Origin: Taxillus chinensis
Lineage: Eukaryota; Streptophyta; Magnoliopsida; Santalales; Loranthaceae
Direction of reading: 5' to 3'
NCBI GenBank assembly: GCA_023512835.1
Contig: CM042090.1
Span: 47,013,321 to 47,077,320 of the forward strand
Length of the DNA: 64,000 bases
Shown: positions 58,700-64,000 of the stretch, piece by piece
Layout: each line of letters opens with the position of its first letter
How positions within the stretch are numbered: position 1 is the stretch's first letter
Notes under the pieces: generated by a model
The model's input: only the letters and a program-made list of their open reading frames with translations
Told to the model about the DNA's origin: nothing
Databases searched by the model: none
Made by a program: the position numbers and the translations under genes

Positions 58700-61600
58700 C
58701 TATGCAGAGAAGTCAAGCATACCTAATCGGATGAGTAGTTCAGAGAATCTTGCATTAGGTAGGGGCTTTGTAAGTATGTCTGCAATTGATCTTGATAGCA
58801 ACATGTTCCAGGGAAATGTGATTTTTTGAGAACATGGTCGCATATGAAGTGATACCTGACCTCAATATGCTTCGTCTTAGGGTGCATGATAGGATTGTTG
58901 CTGATAGCAATTGCACTAGTGTTGTCGCAGTAGAGTGGAATAGATGACATGTTGAAACCGTAGTCGTAAGTTGACTTTGCATCCAGAGTAGCCGTGCGCA
59001 AAGAACTCCCAAAGAGCTATATATTCCGCCTCAGTAGAGGTTGATACGGAATCTCGCTTCTTACCGAACCATGAAATTAATCTATTTCCAAGAAACTGAC
59101 ATGTACCACTTGTGCTCTTCCTGTCGATGCGACATCCAGCGAAGTCGGCATCAGAGTATCCGGATAAGGTGAAGTTGGACTCCTTTGGGTACCAGAGTCC
59201 CAAATTCATCGTTCCCTTGAGATGCCTTAATATCCGTTTAACATGAAGCATATGTGACTCCTTGGGATTCGCCTGATATCGTGCACAGATGCAAGTTGCA
59301 AACATAATGTCTTGGCGACTTGCTGTAAGATACAGCAAGGATCCTATCATCCCTCTGTAGTCAGTCACATTTACTGATATGCCATCCACATCAGGATCTA
59401 ACTTGGCACTGACAGGAATGGGAGTTTTGATGGGAGATGAACCTTCCATACCAAACTTCTTAATCAGATCGCGAGTGTACTTAGCTTGATTAATGAAGAT
59501 TCCTTCCTTCAATTGTTTAACTTCTATTCCAAGGAAATAGGACAGTTCTTAATCATGTTTCCTTCCTCATTTTCGTTGATCCGAAAATGATATCATCCAC
59601 GTATATATGTATGATCAGAGTGTGTCCTTTCTCTTTTCGTAGAAATAAGGTGGTGTCTATCTTCCCTTTTTGGAAGTTGTGAGCAAGTAGGAATTCTGAC
59701 AGTGTGTCATACCAGGCTCTTGGAGCTTGCTTCAAACCATATAAAGCTTTCCGAAGTTTGTAGACTAGATGTCCTGCTTTAGGTTCAATGAAACCGGGAG
59801 GTTGTTCTACGTAAACCTCTTCTTGAAGATCTCCATTCAGGAATATGCTCTTGATGTCCATTTGATAAACTATGAAGTTTTCATATGAGGCATACGCCAG
59901 AAACATTCGGATTGCCTGAAGTCTTGCTACTGGAGCAAAGGTCTCATCATAGTCTATTCCTTCTTCCTAACGATATCCTTTGGCTACCAGTCTGGCTTTG
60001 TTCCGTCTTATTATTCCATCCGTATCAAGCTTATTTCGGAACACCCATTTAACTCCAATGACTTGCTGAGACATAGGCCTTGGTACTAAAGTCCACACAT
60101 TATTTCTCTTAAATTGATTCAGCTCTTCTTGCAAGGCTTCTATCCAATTCGAATCCTGAAGAGCTTCATCTGCCACCTTTGGTTCTATTTGAGATAGAAA
60201 ACACGAGTAAAGACTCGTGTTGGAGGTGGCTGCTCTTGTTCTTACACCAACAGTAAGATCACCAATCACTTGATCTGAGGGATGGTTTCGGGTCCATCTG
60301 TAATTTTGTGCATGTGATGGATGATCTTGAACAATTTGAAGCTCTGCCAGATTAGGTGGTTCAGATGTATCTCATTGGTTGAGCTTCGTCCGGACTAGAT
60401 GTTTCCGTATTAGAAGGTACAGTAGAACTAGGTGGTTCTTCAACACTATTTCTTTCAGTGTTAACTGGTCCGGACGGACTTGAAGGTGCTCTGGGATTTT
60501 GGGTTTCCATAGGAGTATGTCCGGAGCTTAATGGTAGTCCTGAGTCCGAGTCATCCGTAGCATCATCCATATAATTTCTTTGTGCCTCGCTGATGCCACG
60601 TGGTTGGTCAGAATGTGTAACAAGAACATTCATAAACTTTGAATAATCGATGTTGCTGTCCAGGACCTGCATATTAGAACTTGAAGAAGCAACTTTTGAC
60701 CAATCAAGATTAGCTTCATCAAAAGTCACATGGATAGATTCTTCAACTTTAAAAAGTTTTCTATTGAAGACCCGATAAGCCTTGCTTATGTAATGAGTAC
60801 CCGACAAAAATCCCATCATCAGATTTTGGTTCAAATTTATTCCGGGTCTCTTTGCCAATTTTCAATATATAGCAAGTACACCCAAAAACTCTAAAATGTG
60901 AAATTGAAGGTTTTCGTCCTCTCCACATCTCATAGGGTGTTTTCATGGTAGATTTATTTCTTAGAGTTTTGTTTTGAACATAGCAGGCAGTGGACACAGC
61001 CTCAGCCCATAGACTGAGAGGAAGCGTTGCCCCTGCTAACATTGATCTACCAGCCTCAACTAAGGTACAATTCTTGCGCTCAGCTACCCCATTTTGTTGT
61101 GGAGTTCTGGGCGCAGAGAAGTCATGCTGTATGCCCTGTTCAGAACAATATGATGTCATTTCTGAAAAATCAAATTCTGTACCATGATCACTCCTGATGC
61201 ACTTTATGCTCAGTCCTTGTGAGTTGCTTATCCAGTTGAAAAGATCTACAAGATGCTCAAAAGTTTGATCCTTTGATTTCAGGAACATCACCCATGTGTA
61301 TCTGGTGAAATCATCGATAACCACAAGGGTATATCTCGCACCAGCCAGAGACGGAACAGAAATAGGACCACAGAGGTCCATATGAAGAAGTTGTAGAGGA
61401 GCAGTTATTGAATTAACTGATTTGCTCTTGAAGCTATGTTTAGTCTATTTGCCCAGTTGGCATTCTCGACAGAGAGTGTCTATGGAGAATTTGAGTTTAG
61501 GTAGACCAGTGACAAGATCAAGTGACGCTAACTTAGACAATGTCTTAAAGTTTAAATGTGCGCATCGCTTGTGCCATAGCCAACTATCTTCATCTGAAGC

Positions 61601-64000
61601 TTTAGTGAGGAAGCATACAGGGTCAGAAGAATTATTTCTTAGGACCACTGAGTATATGTCCCCATCTCTTGATCCGGATAACTTAACATCTCCGGATAAG
61701 TTTTCCCTTACTGTACAGGTGTTGGACATAGAGGAAACAGTAAATCCTTTGTCACATAAATTACTGACACTTAGCAAATTATGCTTCAAACCTTCGACTA
61801 GTGCAACTCTAGTGATTGATACATAGCCGTTAGTTAAAGTGCCATACCCGACAGTCTTACCTTTGCTGTTGTCACCATATGAAACGGATGGACCTCATTT
61901 TTCCTTAACTTCTACAAGCAAAGTCTGATCACCTGTCATATGTCCGGAGCATCCACTATCGAGGATCTACTTGCTTTGATTGATCTTTAACTTCGAGTGA
62001 TCCGGCAATGCATTCCAGAGATGCTTCTGAAAGACAACAGTTTACACTTTTGGTGCCCAAACTTGTTTCGGGCGGTTAGAGAAAGCAAGAGAATGTCAAC
62101 AGCTTCCGGATTTGATTTTGCTAGGACTTTTTAGCTCTCCAAGTTGACTTTAACTTGTTAGTTTCATTGCCTCTTTTATTTGGGTTTTCTTGGGAGAGAC
62201 ACTCCTTTGTGGTTTAGATTTTGTTTTGCTCGAAGAACCCTTTTTATTAAACTGATCTTTATTGGTACGAATTTGATTACAAAGCCAGTTATCAGATAAA
62301 CTCCAACATTCATAGTGATAATGACCCATTTCCCTACAAATGGAACAGACACTATAATGCGAAGTACAAACAGGGGATATAGGTCTCTTAGATTTTACAG
62401 ACTTACTACTCTGTTCCCTGTGGCCTAATCCATTGCGTTTGGGTGACGTGCTCTTGGCCCTAGATGCGTCAGCCTTAGCCTTTCCTTTCTTTTTGGGTGC
62501 AACAATTTTGGCTTTAACTGCTGCAGCCTTCCCTTGATCATTAGTTACGGGTGCTACTGCTTCGAGAAGAGCAGTAACAGCCTCAACTCCACAGTCATAA
62601 ACTATGGTGCCACCTGAAATGAAACCATCCAACGGTTTAGATGTACTAGTAGGATATAAGTTGGTTAGTTTTGGAGTGAAATCCGGAGGACACTCAGTAG
62701 CTTGAGCATTGGAGGTTGATGATTCGGAGCCTAGGCCAAGTTTGACTTGAATATTATCCGGATCAGTCCTAAATGTAGAGGCTATTTCCCCGGACTTAAG
62801 CCACTTACGATTTATTTCCCTTTCATGTTCAAGTTCATTCTCGAGTCTTTTTACTATAACTTTTAGGCCTGAAAGATTGGTATTTAGCAGATGATTTTCA
62901 GCTCTTAGATCGTGATACCAAGCTTCTTTTCCTCTGAAGTCAGCTATGTCCTTTTCAAGTCTAGTAATAGTAAATTCAAGACGTTTATTCTGACTTTCCA
63001 TATCTTTGTACATTTGAGTAATTATTAGTCTCTCATTCTTTTCATGATCACAAATAGTAGTAAGAGATTCTAATTTACTCATGAGCTCAGAGATAGAAGG
63101 TACCTCAGTATTTGCCATAAGGCAGACGTTTGGCTTAGGAGTTGGCTCATCATCTGAGGATTCCTCCTCTTCTTCTGAGCCACTGATGTACTTTGTCACG
63201 AACGCCTTCCTCTTATTCTTGCTGTTGTCTGAGGTGGTACGTCGAGGAGTAACCTTGTCACTTTTCTCTACTGTCTTAGATTTGGATCTGCATTCCTTGG
63301 CCCAGTGACCGGGTTTCCCACAATTAAAGCATTCTTGGGAGCTCGACTCCGATCGTTCCTTCCTTCTGGATGATGAGGAGCCTCTTCTGAATCCTTTTCT
63401 ACTTTTCCAAAGGAATTATTCAAAGGATTTGACAAGAAGAGCTATTTCCTCTTCTGCGTCTGACTCAGAATTCTCTGACTCATCCGTATCATCCTCTTGA
63501 TGATTACTGGAGCATTCCGTAGCTTTGAGAGCTACCCCTTTTTCTTTCTGAGCTATTTTCTCATCACGGTCAGTGTATCTGAATCTGACCTCATGAGTCC
63601 GAAGCTCTCCATATATTTCCTCAAGGGCAGTAAACGGCCAGTTTTGGTCAGCTTGCATCCGAAGCTGCTTGGAGTAGTAGCAATCCGGCAAGGATCGAAA
63701 GAACTTGTCATTGATTTGAGACTGAGTGTAGTGTTCATTGACAGTTTTTGGCTCTAGAATGAGCTTGCCCAATCTCCGATAGATGCTTTCAAGGGATTCG
63801 CCAGGTTTGTGATTGAAACTCTCAAAATTCTGTCTGAGAGCACATATCAGATTTTGCATCTGGGACTGACTTCCCTCATAGAGGATTGTCAGTTTATCCC
63901 AGATAGCTTTTGCTGACATGCAGCCCTGGACGTCCGTGAAAGCATCGGAATCCAAAGACGATGTAACATAAGCCAGAGCCTTTTCACTAGCGCACTGCCA
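58700..64000 (-). pseudogene. gag-pol: copia gag-pol of element C, N-terminus outside window
   Basis: Minus-strand polyprotein entering at the right edge inside gag and ending at 58700. Knuckle 1 is at 63290-63331 and knuckle 2 at 62306-62347, both complete. A TAA near 63414 lies between gag blocks. Protease and the integrase zinc part are at 61920-61445, the integrase core at 61381-60761, and RT at 60269-59553 with YVDD at 59592-59603. About 100 bp just after YVDD are replaced by some 25 unrelated bases (about 59550-59575). RNase H is at 59250-58723. The 5' LTR and primer site lie beyond 64000. Confidence 0.92.

Overview
The window looks like plant nuclear DNA, most likely from an angiosperm with a repeat-rich genome. 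It is made entirely of LTR retrotransposons inserted into one another. I see no host gene, tRNA, rRNA, CRISPR array or prokaryotic feature. Every coding region is decayed by in-frame stops and frameshifts, most of the nonsense changes being C-to-T or G-to-A. The species cannot be told from the sequence.

Positions 1-32041 hold a head-to-tail chain of Ty3/gypsy elements of the Tat/Ogre type, on the + strand: LTR - internal - LTR - internal - LTR - internal. G1 is the 3' end of a 5' LTR (1-464), a primer binding site (467-485), an extra ORF1 before gag, gag, protease with a G-patch, a probable spliced intron (6315-6495), RT, RNase H, a second RNase H, integrase, a 2-kb 3' UTR with a minisatellite, and a 2763-bp LTR (11958-14720). 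G2 (14721-16676) is a stub of ORF1 and gag without primer site or polypurine tract. The next LTR is 16677-19351. G3 runs from 19352 until it is cut at 32041.

The ORF1 of G3 is interrupted at 21037 by a 1225-bp TRIM-like element: two 415-bp LTRs, an initiator-tRNA-Met primer site, a 395-bp non-coding interior and a 4-bp target duplication. Its 3' LTR is in turn split by a 1937-bp solo LTR of another family (22255-24191, 5-bp duplication).

Positions 32042-64000 hold three Ty1/copia elements of the SIRE/Maximus type. A (+ strand) starts at 32042 inside the G3 3' UTR. B (- strand, 39216-52328, complete, 5-bp duplication) lies in the 3' region of A. C (- strand, from 53078 and running off the right edge) is also inside A. 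Each carries a gag-pol with two CCHC knuckles, protease, integrase, RT and RNase H.

B and C also carry a separate third ORF after pol, where SIRE-type elements have an env-like gene. In B it is one unshifted frame of 908 codons with three stop codons. It ends in what reads as a C48/Ulp1-type cysteine protease domain (His778, Asp795, Gln853, Cys859), with no clear membrane anchor. This is the most unusual item in the window. The equivalent part of A would lie beyond the right edge.
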